64,000 bases of DNA from contig DIAJ01000037.1 of the NCBI GenBank assembly GCA_002415785.1, positions 3,331-67,330 on the forward strand. The letters are read 5' to 3'. The notes beneath the pieces are model-generated. The model did no database searches, was not told the origin of the DNA, and saw nothing but the letters and a program-made list of their open reading frames with translations. Origin of the DNA: Flavobacteriales bacterium UBA5081. Its GTDB lineage: Bacteria > Bacteroidota > Bacteroidia > Flavobacteriales_E > Vicingaceae. Both the position numbers and the translations under genes were made by a program. The first letter of the stretch is position 1. Each line of letters begins with the position of its first letter. Shown one piece after another: positions 1 through 8,363 of the stretch.

Positions 1-26
1 TAAGGAAGATATTTTTGTTTAATTGG

Positions 27-869
27 TCACTTTTCAATGACTTCCATTATAATTCTAAAACCAATTAGCGGACTTGGACTTTCAGCTTTATTTGAAGCGA
101 TTAGTTCTTTTATGCTTTTGTCGTTTTTAACATTCCAATTTGAAGCAATTACCTGCTCACCTTCGTTCAACCATTCACTTACATTGCCAACTAAATTGTA
201 AATTGGAGCTTCGTATTTTTCTCTAAAAAAGGCTACCGGGCGAGCAGGGTAGTCATTTACAACTTTAGACATATCAATTTCTGCCAATTTCATAAAACTT
301 TCCGGACTTGGTTTTTTATTAACATGAATTTCTTTTAGCTTTTTTTCCTCATCGTTTAACTTCCTTTTTTTACAAGGGTACTTTTCAGAATAATGCAGTT
401 GTTCCGTTTGAACATCAATTTTATTTTTCACTTTCTTAAAGGCTTTCATCCATTCTTTTTCAGTAGGTAGTCGAAAAACTACTTTTTTATATTCTCTGTC
501 TGAATTGCTATTGTACTGTTCGGTTAACCATTCACAATATGTTTTAGCCGCTTCCTGACTAATGTTAACTACCGGGTGGTTTTCCCACTTTTTAGTGGAG
601 TGATACAAGTCCTTGTTCATTAAACCCATTGGTAGGTTCATTTCATTATCTACCCATAAATTGTTTTTAATTGACAAACTTTCCATGCTAACATCACCTG
701 AGTAGTATTCTAAAAAGGAATTGTAATCTTTATTGCTAATTTCGGTTATACTGATAAAAGTGTTTTTTGAAAGAGGATAGTAATTTTCTTTATTGAGTTT
801 ATCAATGTTCTGGGCGTTAATGCTTAGTTGGTTGATAAATAGAAAGATTAATATGACAAGTTTGGTCAT
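27..869 (-). CDS. Secreted SUMF1/FGE-sulfatase-domain protein
   Basis: About 280 residues. Residues 1-20 form a signal peptide (hydrophobic stretch ending SINAQ). The rest is a formylglycine-generating-enzyme (SUMF1) fold without the catalytic activity: EISNKDYNSFLEYY near the start, HPVVNISQEAAKTYCEWL, FRLPTEKEWMKAF in the middle, YNLVGNVSEWL and IGFRI near the end. The active-site cysteine pair of true FGE is not visible, so a structural or binding role, as in the GldK/GldJ group, is more likely than sulfatase maturation. The start was placed at the ATG at 869 because a TATATTTG promoter element (911-918) lies just upstream and an in-frame start at 923 would be upstream of the transcript start. 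The exact function is unknown. Confidence 0.75.
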   Translation of the reverse strand: MTKLVILIFLFINQLSINAQNIDKLNKENYYPLSKNTFISITEISNKDYNSFLEYYSGDVSMESLSIKNNLWVDNEMNLPMGLMNKDLYHSTKKWENHPVVNISQEAAKTYCEWLTEQYNSNSDREYKKVVFRLPTEKEWMKAFKKVKNKIDVQTEQLHYSEKYPCKKRKLNDEEKKLKEIHVNKKPSPESFMKLAEIDMSKVVNDYPARPVAFFREKYEAPIYNLVGNVSEWLNEGEQVIASNWNVKNDKSIKELIASNKAESPSPLIGFRIIMEVIEK

Positions 870-910
870 CTTGTATTCTCGTTTGTTGGAATGAATTTTC
901 TTAGTCAGAA

Positions 911-918
911 CAAATATA
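911..918 (-). promoter_or_regulatory. Bacteroidota -7 element of the SUMF1-domain gene
   Basis: On the minus strand this reads TATATTTG, a perfect match to the TAnnTTTG consensus. It predicts a transcript start near 904 and a leader of about 35 bases. No clear -33 TTG was found. Confidence 0.5.
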
Positions 919-971
919 TTCAATTAAAGAAACTTCATTTAATTAATACTCCTCCTTTTAGCATTAAAACT

Positions 972-979
972 TAATTTTG
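972..979 (+). promoter_or_regulatory. Bacteroidota -7 element of hldD
   Basis: TAATTTTG matches TAnnTTTG. The transcript would start near 985, which rules out the in-frame start at 977 and supports the ATG at 1013. Confidence 0.5.
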
Positions 980-1012
980 AAACTTACATTTTTACTGAAT
1001 TTAAATAATACT

Positions 1013-1978
1013 ATGATTGTAGTTACCGGAGCAGCGGGCTTTATTGGCAGTTATTTGTGCAGTTTTCTCAATAAAAAGGGAAAAGAGGACTTACTTTTAG
1101 TAGATGATTTTTCTTTTGAACAGAAAAACAAAAACTTAGAAGAGAAAAAGTATTTGCAAAAAATGGAGCGTAATGAATTTTTAAACTGGTTTGAGCAAAA
1201 TGCGACTTCTATAGATTTCGTTTTTCATATTGGAGCACGTACGGATACTACGGAGTTTAACAAGCAAATTTTTGACGAATTAAATGTAGAGTACACCAAG
1301 TCGATTTGGAATACTTGTACTAAGAATGATATTCCACTGGTTTACGCTTCATCTGCGGCAACTTATGGTTTAGGTGAGTTGGGCTATGTCGATAGCCATG
1401 AGGTGGTGGAACAGTTAAAACCACTTAATCCTTACGGAGATTCAAAAAATGAATTTGATAAATGGGCGTTAAAACAAAAAGAGCAGCCACCTTTTTGGTG
1501 TGGACTTAAATTCTTTAATGTTTACGGTCCGAATGAATACCACAAAGGACGTATGGCTTCAGTGATTTTTCATGCATTCAATCAAATTGAAGAAAAGGGA
1601 AGCATGAAACTCTTCCAATCACATCATCCGGATTATAAAGATGGGGAACAAAAAAGAGACTTTATCTATGTAAAAGACTTGGCAAATGTTTGCTATTGGA
1701 TGATGGAAAATCAACCGGAAAGTGGTTTGTATAACTTAGGCTCCGGTAAAGCAAGAACATTCTTAGACTTAGCAAAAAGCACTTTTAGTGCGATGAATAA
1801 AGAAGAAAACATTAGTTTTATTCCTACTCCGGAAGACATTCGCGATAAGTACCAGTACTTTACTGAAGCCGATATGAGTAAATTAAAAAATGCAGGCTAT
1901 ACAGAGGAGTTTACTTCATTAGAAGATGGCGTAAAAGATTACGTTCAGAACTACTTGAGCGAAGGTAAATACTTTTAA
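1013..1978 (+). CDS. hldD: ADP-L-glycero-D-manno-heptose-6-epimerase
   Basis: About 321 residues, normal for HldD/RfaD. It converts ADP-D-glycero-D-manno-heptose into the L-glycero form used for the lipopolysaccharide inner core, in the cytoplasm. An extended short-chain dehydrogenase: the NAD(P)-binding glycine motif TGAAGFIG is at the N terminus, and the catalytic YxxxK appears as YGDSK after NP. The family phrases FNVYGPNEYHKGRMASV and RDFIYVKDLANV are present. The ATG at 1013 starts directly with the nucleotide-binding strand MIVVTG and fits the promoter; a start at 977 would add 12 unmatched residues. The next gene follows after 5 bases, so the two are probably cotranscribed. Confidence 0.93.
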   Translation: MIVVTGAAGFIGSYLCSFLNKKGKEDLLLVDDFSFEQKNKNLEEKKYLQKMERNEFLNWFEQNATSIDFVFHIGARTDTTEFNKQIFDELNVEYTKSIWNTCTKNDIPLVYASSAATYGLGELGYVDSHEVVEQLKPLNPYGDSKNEFDKWALKQKEQPPFWCGLKFFNVYGPNEYHKGRMASVIFHAFNQIEEKGSMKLFQSHHPDYKDGEQKRDFIYVKDLANVCYWMMENQPESGLYNLGSGKARTFLDLAKSTFSAMNKEENISFIPTPEDIRDKYQYFTEADMSKLKNAGYTEEFTSLEDGVKDYVQNYLSEGKYF

Positions 1979-1983
1979 TTATT

Positions 1984-3741
1984 TTGAAAAAGCTAAGTTC
2001 AAAACTTATTGAATTCGCAGGGCATGGCATCTTTGCCACCCTTTTTGTTATGGCAGTGCTTTTATACAAAGAGCGCCTTTTTGCAGATGCATCTCATTAT
2101 GCTTTTCACACAATAAATTCAGGTTTTTTTCATGTTGAGCACGGGCGAATTGTATTGGCATTGTCTCAAATTGTGCCATTGATTGGCTATTATTTACACT
2201 TGCCTTTACAATGGCTATTAGTTTTAAGTTCAGTAGGGCATGAAGTGTTTTACTACGGTATTTTTCTATTACTTTTTTATAAGCTTAAAGATATTGAAGC
2301 CTCTATTGCGCTTTTAATGATTCACTTAGTTGGCCAGTTTTGGACTTATTTTGTACCAATGCTCGAGATATCTTATGGCTCAGCATTGGCAATATTATTT
2401 TACTCTCTTTTGAGAAAAAATAAATTTAAAGATGAGAAGTGGTGGATACTGCTACTTATTATTGAGTGGTTTATTATGTTTTCCCATCCACTTAATGCTT
2501 TGTTTATACCACTTATATTAGTGTATGACTTTTTAAGAAGAGGTTGGCAACACAGAATTCATACGAGTGGATGGTTCTTTTTTGTAATTGCAATTATTGT
2601 TAGATTACTAAACAGTGACTCTTATGATCGAGGAAAGGTAGATATGGCTTTAGAGAGTGTGAGCTTAGGTCTTTTTTCAGGTGATTATTGGATAGAAGTT
2701 TTCGAACTGTTAATTACATATTATTTTGATATTATTATCTTTTTAGTTATAAATGTAATAGCACTTTTTTTTAAAAAGAGGTTTTTTTATTTGGCTTTAC
2801 TATTTACTTCAACAATTTCTTTACTTTTTCTAGTCTCACTTATTTTCCCGATTAACCAATATGGTTATTATTCAGAAGTGTTACTATTATCAGTTGTTTT
2901 TATAGTGATCTTTTATACATTTTTTATAGTATTTGAAACAGTAAATAAACAAGTTAAAAATATTATTGTAAGCATAGCAGTTTTAATAGCAATTGTAAGA
3001 CTGATATTTATTTTGGATTCAGGAAAGTCAATGGTTCAACGAATAGATCAAATTGATAGGCTTGTAGATTACACTCAAACAATTGAAAGCAGTAAGTTTT
3101 TAATTAGAACAGAAAATTTTGAAAAGAAATACTCTTTAATGACATGGGCTAATCCAATTGAGGCACTTTTATTTTCAGCCATAGACGGCAAAAATGCAAC
3201 AAGAACAATAATATCTGAAAAAGATTTAAATTATCAAGACAACAGCAAACTAATCAATGATACAAGCTTTATCTTTAGAATGTTTGAGCTTGAGCCGCAT
3301 TCATTTTTAAATGAGCGGTTTTTCAAACTAAATAAGTCGCCATATATAGAGCTAAACACCTCAAAATATGAAGTTGAAGCTAGTGAAATAAAAGATAGTG
3401 TTTCAGTTTCTTTTTTACATGCAGAGAATGGTCTGACTTTTCAGAAAGGGGATACCGTTCTACACCAGGTTTTAATTACAAACAAAAGTGGATATAAAAT
3501 ACCCTCTGCTGTTGAAAGACAAACTTTTATAGCTTGCCACTGGTTTAATGAAGATGGCTCTGTTTACCGATGGGATGGTATTAGAACACTTTTTGAAGTT
3601 GATATTATTAATCAATATACACAAGATATAAAATTGGCTATACCTGAAGAGCCTGGAAACTATTTCCTCCAAGCGGATATTGTGATAGAGGGAAAAATGT
3701 GGTTTGAATTAAAAGATAAAGTAAAGGTTGTGGTGAATTAG
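1984..3741 (+). CDS. Polytopic membrane protein with C-terminal soluble domain
   Basis: 585 residues from a TTG start 5 bases after hldD; no ATG lies nearby. Roughly the first 340 residues hold about ten hydrophobic segments, reminiscent of multi-spanning envelope or glycosyltransferase-like membrane proteins, but no catalytic motif was recognised. The last 240 residues are soluble and end in a stretch like a beta-sandwich (KVKVVVN at the C terminus). Cotranscription with hldD suggests, but does not prove, a role in surface polysaccharide biology. Its stop overlaps by 4 bases the stop of the convergent merR-type gene. The function is unknown. Confidence 0.75.
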   Translation: MKKLSSKLIEFAGHGIFATLFVMAVLLYKERLFADASHYAFHTINSGFFHVEHGRIVLALSQIVPLIGYYLHLPLQWLLVLSSVGHEVFYYGIFLLLFYKLKDIEASIALLMIHLVGQFWTYFVPMLEISYGSALAILFYSLLRKNKFKDEKWWILLLIIEWFIMFSHPLNALFIPLILVYDFLRRGWQHRIHTSGWFFFVIAIIVRLLNSDSYDRGKVDMALESVSLGLFSGDYWIEVFELLITYYFDIIIFLVINVIALFFKKRFFYLALLFTSTISLLFLVSLIFPINQYGYYSEVLLLSVVFIVIFYTFFIVFETVNKQVKNIIVSIAVLIAIVRLIFILDSGKSMVQRIDQIDRLVDYTQTIESSKFLIRTENFEKKYSLMTWANPIEALLFSAIDGKNATRTIISEKDLNYQDNSKLINDTSFIFRMFELEPHSFLNERFFKLNKSPYIELNTSKYEVEASEIKDSVSVSFLHAENGLTFQKGDTVLHQVLITNKSGYKIPSAVERQTFIACHWFNEDGSVYRWDGIRTLFEVDIINQYTQDIKLAIPEEPGNYFLQADIVIEGKMWFELKDKVKVVVN

Positions 3742-4073
3742 TTTAATTCTGCTTTCAAATCCATTAAAAATGATCGGATTTTTTTAAGTGACTTAAGCAT
3801 TTCTGCTTCTTTTTCAATCGCTTCTCCTTTTTCTCTCAATTGTTTTTTTGCTCCTTCAAGTGTAAAGCCTTTTTCTTTTACTAAGTGGTAGATTAAGCGA
3901 AAATTATCTACATCTTTTTGGGTAAATAAGCGGTTTCCCTTTTTGTTTTTTTTGGGCCTTATGACGCTGAATTCTTTTTCCCAAAAACGGATGAGTGAAG
4001 CGTTAACCTCAAACATCTGACTCACTTCGCCGATTGAGTAATATAATTTGCCGGTTTTCTCGTTCAAGTTCAC
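3738..4073 (-). CDS. MerR-family transcriptional regulator
   Basis: About 111 residues. A winged-helix MerR domain starts near residue 10 (YYSIGEVSQMFEVNASLIRFWEKEF), followed by NRLFTQKDVDNFRLIYHLVKEKGFTLEGAKKQL, then a short coiled coil and no effector domain. This single-domain form is common in Bacteroidota next to an M23 peptidase, as here. No ATG is available. The GTG at 4073 gives the N-terminal length usual for the family and lies 13 bases after the peptidase stop; a TTG at 4124 would overlap the peptidase gene by 38 bases. Target genes are unknown. Confidence 0.8.
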   Translation of the reverse strand: MNLNEKTGKLYYSIGEVSQMFEVNASLIRFWEKEFSVIRPKKNKKGNRLFTQKDVDNFRLIYHLVKEKGFTLEGAKKQLREKGEAIEKEAEMLKSLKKIRSFLMDLKAELN

Positions 4074-4086
4074 AGCTTTAATGCAA

Positions 4087-5058
4087 TTAGTCAAATGATT
4101 GAGTTGGTTGGGAAGCAAATTCAATCATCTTTTCATACTCCTCAGGAGTTAAGTCATTAAAGTAGTAGTTGATCGGATTTACTTTTTCTCCATTTTTGTG
4201 CACTTCATAGTGCAAGTGAGGAGCCACAGAAGTTCCTGTACTCCCAACGTAGCCAATTATTTGTCCGCGTTTTATTTCCTGTCCTCTCCGCACATTAAAC
4301 TTGCTCATGTGGGCGTAGAGTGTTTGAAAGCCATAACCATGGTCAATTACTACATGATTTCCATAACCTCTGTTGCTTCTCGTTACTTCTACTACTTTTC
4401 CATCGCCTGTTGCATAGATCTCAGTCCCTCTTTCCGCAGAAAAGTCCATGCCGGTATGCATTTTTCTTCTTTTGTAAATAGGGTGCATACGCATTCCATA
4501 ACCGGAAGCCATTCTTTTCAATTCTTTATTAGAAACCGGCTGAATGGCAGGGATAGAGGCTAGCATTTTTTCTTTATTGATTGCCAATTGATATACTTCA
4601 TCATAAGATTTCGACTGTATGTATAATTGCTTTGTAATTTGATCTATTTTTTTGGCACTTTCAATAATTAAATCGGAGTTTCGATAACCTTCTAACTTTT
4701 TGTAGCGGTTAACTCCACCAAAGCCCGCCTCTCTAATTTCCTTGGGAATCGGTTCTGCTTCAAAAATTACGCGGTAAATATCATCGTCTCTTCGCTGAAT
4801 GTCATCCAATACCACGGCAATTTGTTCCATGCGTTTGTCCAACAATTCATATTGAGCTTTTAGCTGGCTGTTTTCTTGTTTCAGTAGTTTTTCTTTGGGA
4901 GAATCGATAAATGTCGAAGCAGTTAAGTAAATTACTCCTCCCATGAAAATGCTTGCAATCAAAAAGGTAGACGCTCTAAATATCCGCTGTTTCCAATCGA
5001 GTTCAATTTTCTCGTAACTGAGCGTTTTCGTATTAAATCTATATTTTGTTCTAGACAA
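4087..5058 (-). CDS. M23-family peptidoglycan endopeptidase, membrane anchored
   Basis: 323 residues. A short cytoplasmic N terminus precedes one transmembrane helix (about residues 29-47), then a coiled coil (about 55-95) and a C-terminal M23/LytM domain (about 185-300). Zinc ligands are visible in HTGMDFS (HxxxD) and HLHYE (HxH). It likely cuts peptide cross-links in peptidoglycan, with the coiled coil placing it at the cell division or elongation machinery, as for related inner-membrane LytM factors. The start is a TTG (5058); no ATG precedes the membrane helix. It is followed by a merR-type gene on the same strand. Confidence 0.9.
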   Translation of the reverse strand: MSRTKYRFNTKTLSYEKIELDWKQRIFRASTFLIASIFMGGVIYLTASTFIDSPKEKLLKQENSQLKAQYELLDKRMEQIAVVLDDIQRRDDDIYRVIFEAEPIPKEIREAGFGGVNRYKKLEGYRNSDLIIESAKKIDQITKQLYIQSKSYDEVYQLAINKEKMLASIPAIQPVSNKELKRMASGYGMRMHPIYKRRKMHTGMDFSAERGTEIYATGDGKVVEVTRSNRGYGNHVVIDHGYGFQTLYAHMSKFNVRRGQEIKRGQIIGYVGSTGTSVAPHLHYEVHKNGEKVNPINYYFNDLTPEEYEKMIEFASQPTQSFD

Positions 5059-5145
5059 TTTGCTGGCTTATTTGGTTAAATTTGCTGCCTTTGTAAAAAA
5101 GACCATGCGAAGATAAGTTTATTATGACTTTTCATCAAATGCAAA

Positions 5146-5174
5146 TTTGCAGTACAATTGTTAATTTACCTTAG
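5146..5174 (+). promoter_or_regulatory. Probable promoter of alaS
   Basis: TTTG at 5146-5149, a 17-base spacer, then TACCTTAG at 5167-5174, 7 of 8 matches to TAnnTTTG. It would give a leader of about 20 bases before the ATG at 5200. Confidence 0.4.
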
Positions 5175-5199
5175 TTAAGTTTAAAAGTTTTCAACAGCA

Positions 5200-7806
5200 A
5201 TGACTTCAAAAGAGATTAGAGAAGCTTTTTTTAAATTCTTTCAAAATAAAGAACATCAGTTAGTTCCTTCTGCGCCAATTGTAGTAAAAGACGACCCAAC
5301 CTTAATGTTTACCAATGCCGGAATGAATCAGTTTAAAGATGTTTTTTTAGGCAATAAAGTGGCTAAAAACAGTAGAGTGGTGGATACTCAAAAGTGTTTA
5401 CGAGTTTCCGGAAAGCACAACGATTTAGAAGAAGTTGGAGTGGATACTTATCACCACACTATGTTTGAAATGTTGGGCAATTGGTCATTTGGCGACTTTT
5501 TTAAAGATGAAATGATTCCTTGGGCTTGGGAGTTTTTAACGGAAGAGATTGGGCTGGCAAAAGATCGATTATACGTGACCATTTTTGAAGGCGATGAAGA
5601 AGATGGCTTAGGAGAAGATACGGATGCCTATAATGCATGGGCTAAAATATTACCTGCGGAAAAGATTCTTAAAGCAGGAAAAAAAGACAATTTCTGGGAA
5701 ATGGGAGAAGTAGGGCCTTGTGGTCCTTGTTCAGAGATTCACATGGATATTCGCGATGAAGAGGATAGACAAAAAGTAGATGGAGCAACTTTGGTAAATC
5801 AAGATCACCCTCAAGTAGTGGAGATTTGGAACTTGGTTTTTATGGAGTTTAACAGAACCAAAGATAAGAGCTTAAAACCTTTACCCAATAAACATGTAGA
5901 TACAGGAATGGGTTTTGAACGTTTGTGTATGGCAATTCAGGGAGTTAAATCGAATTACGATACAGATGTATTTAAACCTTCTATCAATCATTTAGATAAA
6001 ATTGCGAATAAGAAGTACACTGCTTCTCAAAGTAAAACAGATATCGCTTTTCGTGTTATTGCAGATCATATCAGAGCAATTGCTTTTTCCATTGCCGATG
6101 GGCAGTTGCCTTCCAATACAGGAGCAGGTTATGTAATTCGACGTATTTTGCGACGTGCAGTGCGCTATGGCTATAGCTTTTTAGATTTAAAAGAGCCTTT
6201 TCTTTACAAAATGTTGATCCCATTAAAGGCAACTTTAGGAGAAACATTTGATGAATTAAATAGTCAGCACCAATTAATTGAAAAGGTTATTTTAGAAGAA
6301 GAGCAATCTTTTTTAAGAACTTTAGAGAAAGGTATTCAACGTTTTGAAAGTTATTGCGAAGAAAATCCAAAAATAATTAAAGGAGGTTTTGCTTTTGAAT
6401 TATACGATACCTTTGGCTTTCCAATTGACTTAACCAATTTATTGGCAGAAGAGAAAGGTTTAAAAGTGGACATGCCTGCTTTTGAGTCAGAGCTTAAGCA
6501 GCAAAAAGAGCGTTCTCGTGAAGCGACTAAAGTGGATACCGGCGATTGGGTTGAAGTGTTTAAAGACGATAAAGAAGAGTTTATCGGATATGACCAAACT
6601 TCTGCTAAGGTTAAAATCAGTCGCTACCGAAAAGTAAAACAAAAAAATAAAGAGTTATTTCAGCTTGTTTTTAATCTTACTCCTTTTTATCCCGAAGGCG
6701 GTGGGCAAGTTGGAGATACAGGTTATATTGAATTTAACGGTGAAAAAGTAAGTATTCTCGATACCAAAAAAGAGAATTTATTAATTGTTCACTTTGTAGA
6801 AGAGCTACCTACTAACTTAGAAGCTGAATTTCACGCTCAAGTAAATGAAAGTAAACGTAGAAAAACGGCGGCTAACCATTCTGCTACACACTTATTACAT
6901 CAAGCTTTACGCGAAGTTTTAGGTAATCATGTAGAGCAGAAAGGCTCATTGGTTCACCCGGATTATTTGCGATTTGATTTTTCTCATTTTCAAAAAGTTA
7001 GTAAAGAGGAGCTAAGAGCAATTGAGCGCTTTGTGAATGAAAAAATTCAAGCTAACATTCCACTTAAAGAAGTGAGAAATATTCCATTGGAAGAGGCTAA
7101 ATCAAAAGGTGCCTTGGCGCTTTTTGGCGAAAAGTACGGCGATACAGTGCGCATGATTCAGTTTGGAGAAAGTGTTGAGCTTTGCGGTGGAACGCATGTT
7201 TCTGCTAGTGGTTCAATTGGGTTGTTTAAAATTATTTCAGAAAGTGCAGTAGCTTCAGGAGTTCGTAGAATTGAAGCTCTTAGTGGAGTGGAGGCACAGA
7301 AATTATTTTTTGAGCAGAGTGATTTATTGGACGACCTAAAAGAGCAGTTGAAAAATCCTAAAAAAATTGGTCAAGCAGTTCAAAACTTATTAAAGGAAAA
7401 TCAGCTGTTACAAAAGGAAATCGAACAATTTAAAGCAAAAGCAGCAGGAGATGTAAAGGGTGACTTAATCAATAAAATAGAGAAGAATGGAGATGTAAAT
7501 GTTTTGATTGAAGAGGTTGATTTAGATGCCGCCTCAGTTAAAAACATTGCTTTTCAGTTGAAGGCTGAAGTAGAAAACCTCTTTCTGGTCTTGGCTTCCA
7601 AAGCGGGTGGCAAACCGACAGTTTCCGTTTTAATAAGCGATAATTTAGTAAAGGAAAAAGGTTGGAATGCCGGACAGATTGTTCGTGACTTGGCAAAACA
7701 CATTCAAGGTGGAGGAGGAGGACAGCCGTTTTTTGCCACCGCCGGAGGTAAAAATCCTGAAGGAATAAAAGAGGTGTTAAAAGCTGCGAGAGGTATTGTT
7801 GATTAG
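5200..7806 (+). CDS. alaS: Alanyl-tRNA synthetase
   Basis: 868 residues, full length. It charges tRNA-Ala in the cytoplasm and edits mischarged tRNA. The class II catalytic core is at residues 1-240 (FTNAGMNQFKDVFLG, GNWSFGDFF, DTGMGFERL). The editing domain carries the metal-binding HSATHLLHQAL and CGGTHV motifs, and the C-Ala/DHHA1 domain ends in the glycine-rich GGGGGQPFFATAGGK. All expected motifs are intact. It stands alone between the divergent M23 peptidase gene and the accessory block, and no strong terminator is visible after it. Confidence 0.98.
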   Translation: MTSKEIREAFFKFFQNKEHQLVPSAPIVVKDDPTLMFTNAGMNQFKDVFLGNKVAKNSRVVDTQKCLRVSGKHNDLEEVGVDTYHHTMFEMLGNWSFGDFFKDEMIPWAWEFLTEEIGLAKDRLYVTIFEGDEEDGLGEDTDAYNAWAKILPAEKILKAGKKDNFWEMGEVGPCGPCSEIHMDIRDEEDRQKVDGATLVNQDHPQVVEIWNLVFMEFNRTKDKSLKPLPNKHVDTGMGFERLCMAIQGVKSNYDTDVFKPSINHLDKIANKKYTASQSKTDIAFRVIADHIRAIAFSIADGQLPSNTGAGYVIRRILRRAVRYGYSFLDLKEPFLYKMLIPLKATLGETFDELNSQHQLIEKVILEEEQSFLRTLEKGIQRFESYCEENPKIIKGGFAFELYDTFGFPIDLTNLLAEEKGLKVDMPAFESELKQQKERSREATKVDTGDWVEVFKDDKEEFIGYDQTSAKVKISRYRKVKQKNKELFQLVFNLTPFYPEGGGQVGDTGYIEFNGEKVSILDTKKENLLIVHFVEELPTNLEAEFHAQVNESKRRKTAANHSATHLLHQALREVLGNHVEQKGSLVHPDYLRFDFSHFQKVSKEELRAIERFVNEKIQANIPLKEVRNIPLEEAKSKGALALFGEKYGDTVRMIQFGESVELCGGTHVSASGSIGLFKIISESAVASGVRRIEALSGVEAQKLFFEQSDLLDDLKEQLKNPKKIGQAVQNLLKENQLLQKEIEQFKAKAAGDVKGDLINKIEKNGDVNVLIEEVDLDAASVKNIAFQLKAEVENLFLVLASKAGGKPTVSVLISDNLVKEKGWNAGQIVRDLAKHIQGGGGGQPFFATAGGKNPEGIKEVLKAARGIVD

Positions 7807-7882
7807 GTAGTTGCTATGCTTGAATAGTATAGTTCAGTGTCTTGAATTTAGAAATCAGAAGAAAGTAAGCTCAATTTGAATT

Positions 7883-8041
7883 ATGGAGTTAGATATTCAA
7901 AATAAAAAGATTGAATTAATTCAATGGTTAACTACTTTAGAAGGCATGTTAGTTATTTAGAAAATATTGGAGTTAAAGAAAAAATCATTGTTGCCAGTTA
8001 TGACGGCAGATGAATTTTTAAAATCTTTGAATAAAAAATAA
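7883..8041 (+). pseudogene. Antitoxin gene remnant with internal stop
   Basis: A 52-codon reading frame begins MELDIQNKKIELIQWLTTLE and ends in MTADEFLKSLNKK. It resembles the short antitoxins that precede RelE/ParE toxins in Bacteroidota. Codon 26 is TAG, while the frame continues unchanged on both sides (...MLVI, stop, KILELKKK...), where related proteins have a glutamate. One base change from GAG or GAA would create this. The toxin expected immediately downstream is missing here, but a toxin remnant in the same orientation lies at 13035-13282, beyond the accessory genes. Confidence 0.6.
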
Positions 8042-8058
8042 CTAACCCCAATACCAAT

Positions 8059-8097
8059 GCATTCCCCGACCAAATGTACGGGGTGATCTGAACAGCT
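8059..8097 (+). repeat. Hairpin repeat, left copy
   Basis: A 39-base unit with a CCCC...GGGG hairpin followed by GTGATCTGAACAGCTT. A second copy with about three quarters identity lies at 12951-12989. The two copies bracket the accessory block: this one begins 17 bases after the antitoxin remnant, the other lies just before the toxin remnant. The short hairpin TCCGAT-TC-ATCGGA at 8101-8114 follows. Function unknown. The rest of 8115-8362 is AT-rich and holds nothing recognisable. Confidence 0.5.
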
Positions 8098-8363
8098 TGT
8101 TCCGATTCATCGGAAAACCAACATAATTACTTCTCTGTATAATTGCTCAGAAGCTCAGTTTGGTTTTTAAATGATTTAAAAATAATTATTTATAAATATT
8201 TAATAAATGTTTGCAAACATTTAATGTAATTGGTTTCATTGAAGCTGTTTTAATTTTTGGTATGTTTGATGGTTAAAATTAATTACTGAATTTCAGGACA
8301 GTAAAATTTAATTTTAAACAGACATAAGGTAAATAAAGCACACTGGTGTGTTTTAGCCAATTG

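Noticed and set aside
4198..4563. 121-codon ORF opposite the M23 peptidase gene
   Set aside because: It is the antisense shadow of a strongly conserved domain, and its composition (rich in Cys, His and Ser) is typical of a shadow frame.
8115..8362. Inverted words AAAACCAA and TTGGTTTT and the CACACTGGTGTG palindrome before the ATPase cassette
   Set aside because: They are short, in AT-rich DNA, and do not combine into an attC-like structure around the GTTGTGG core.
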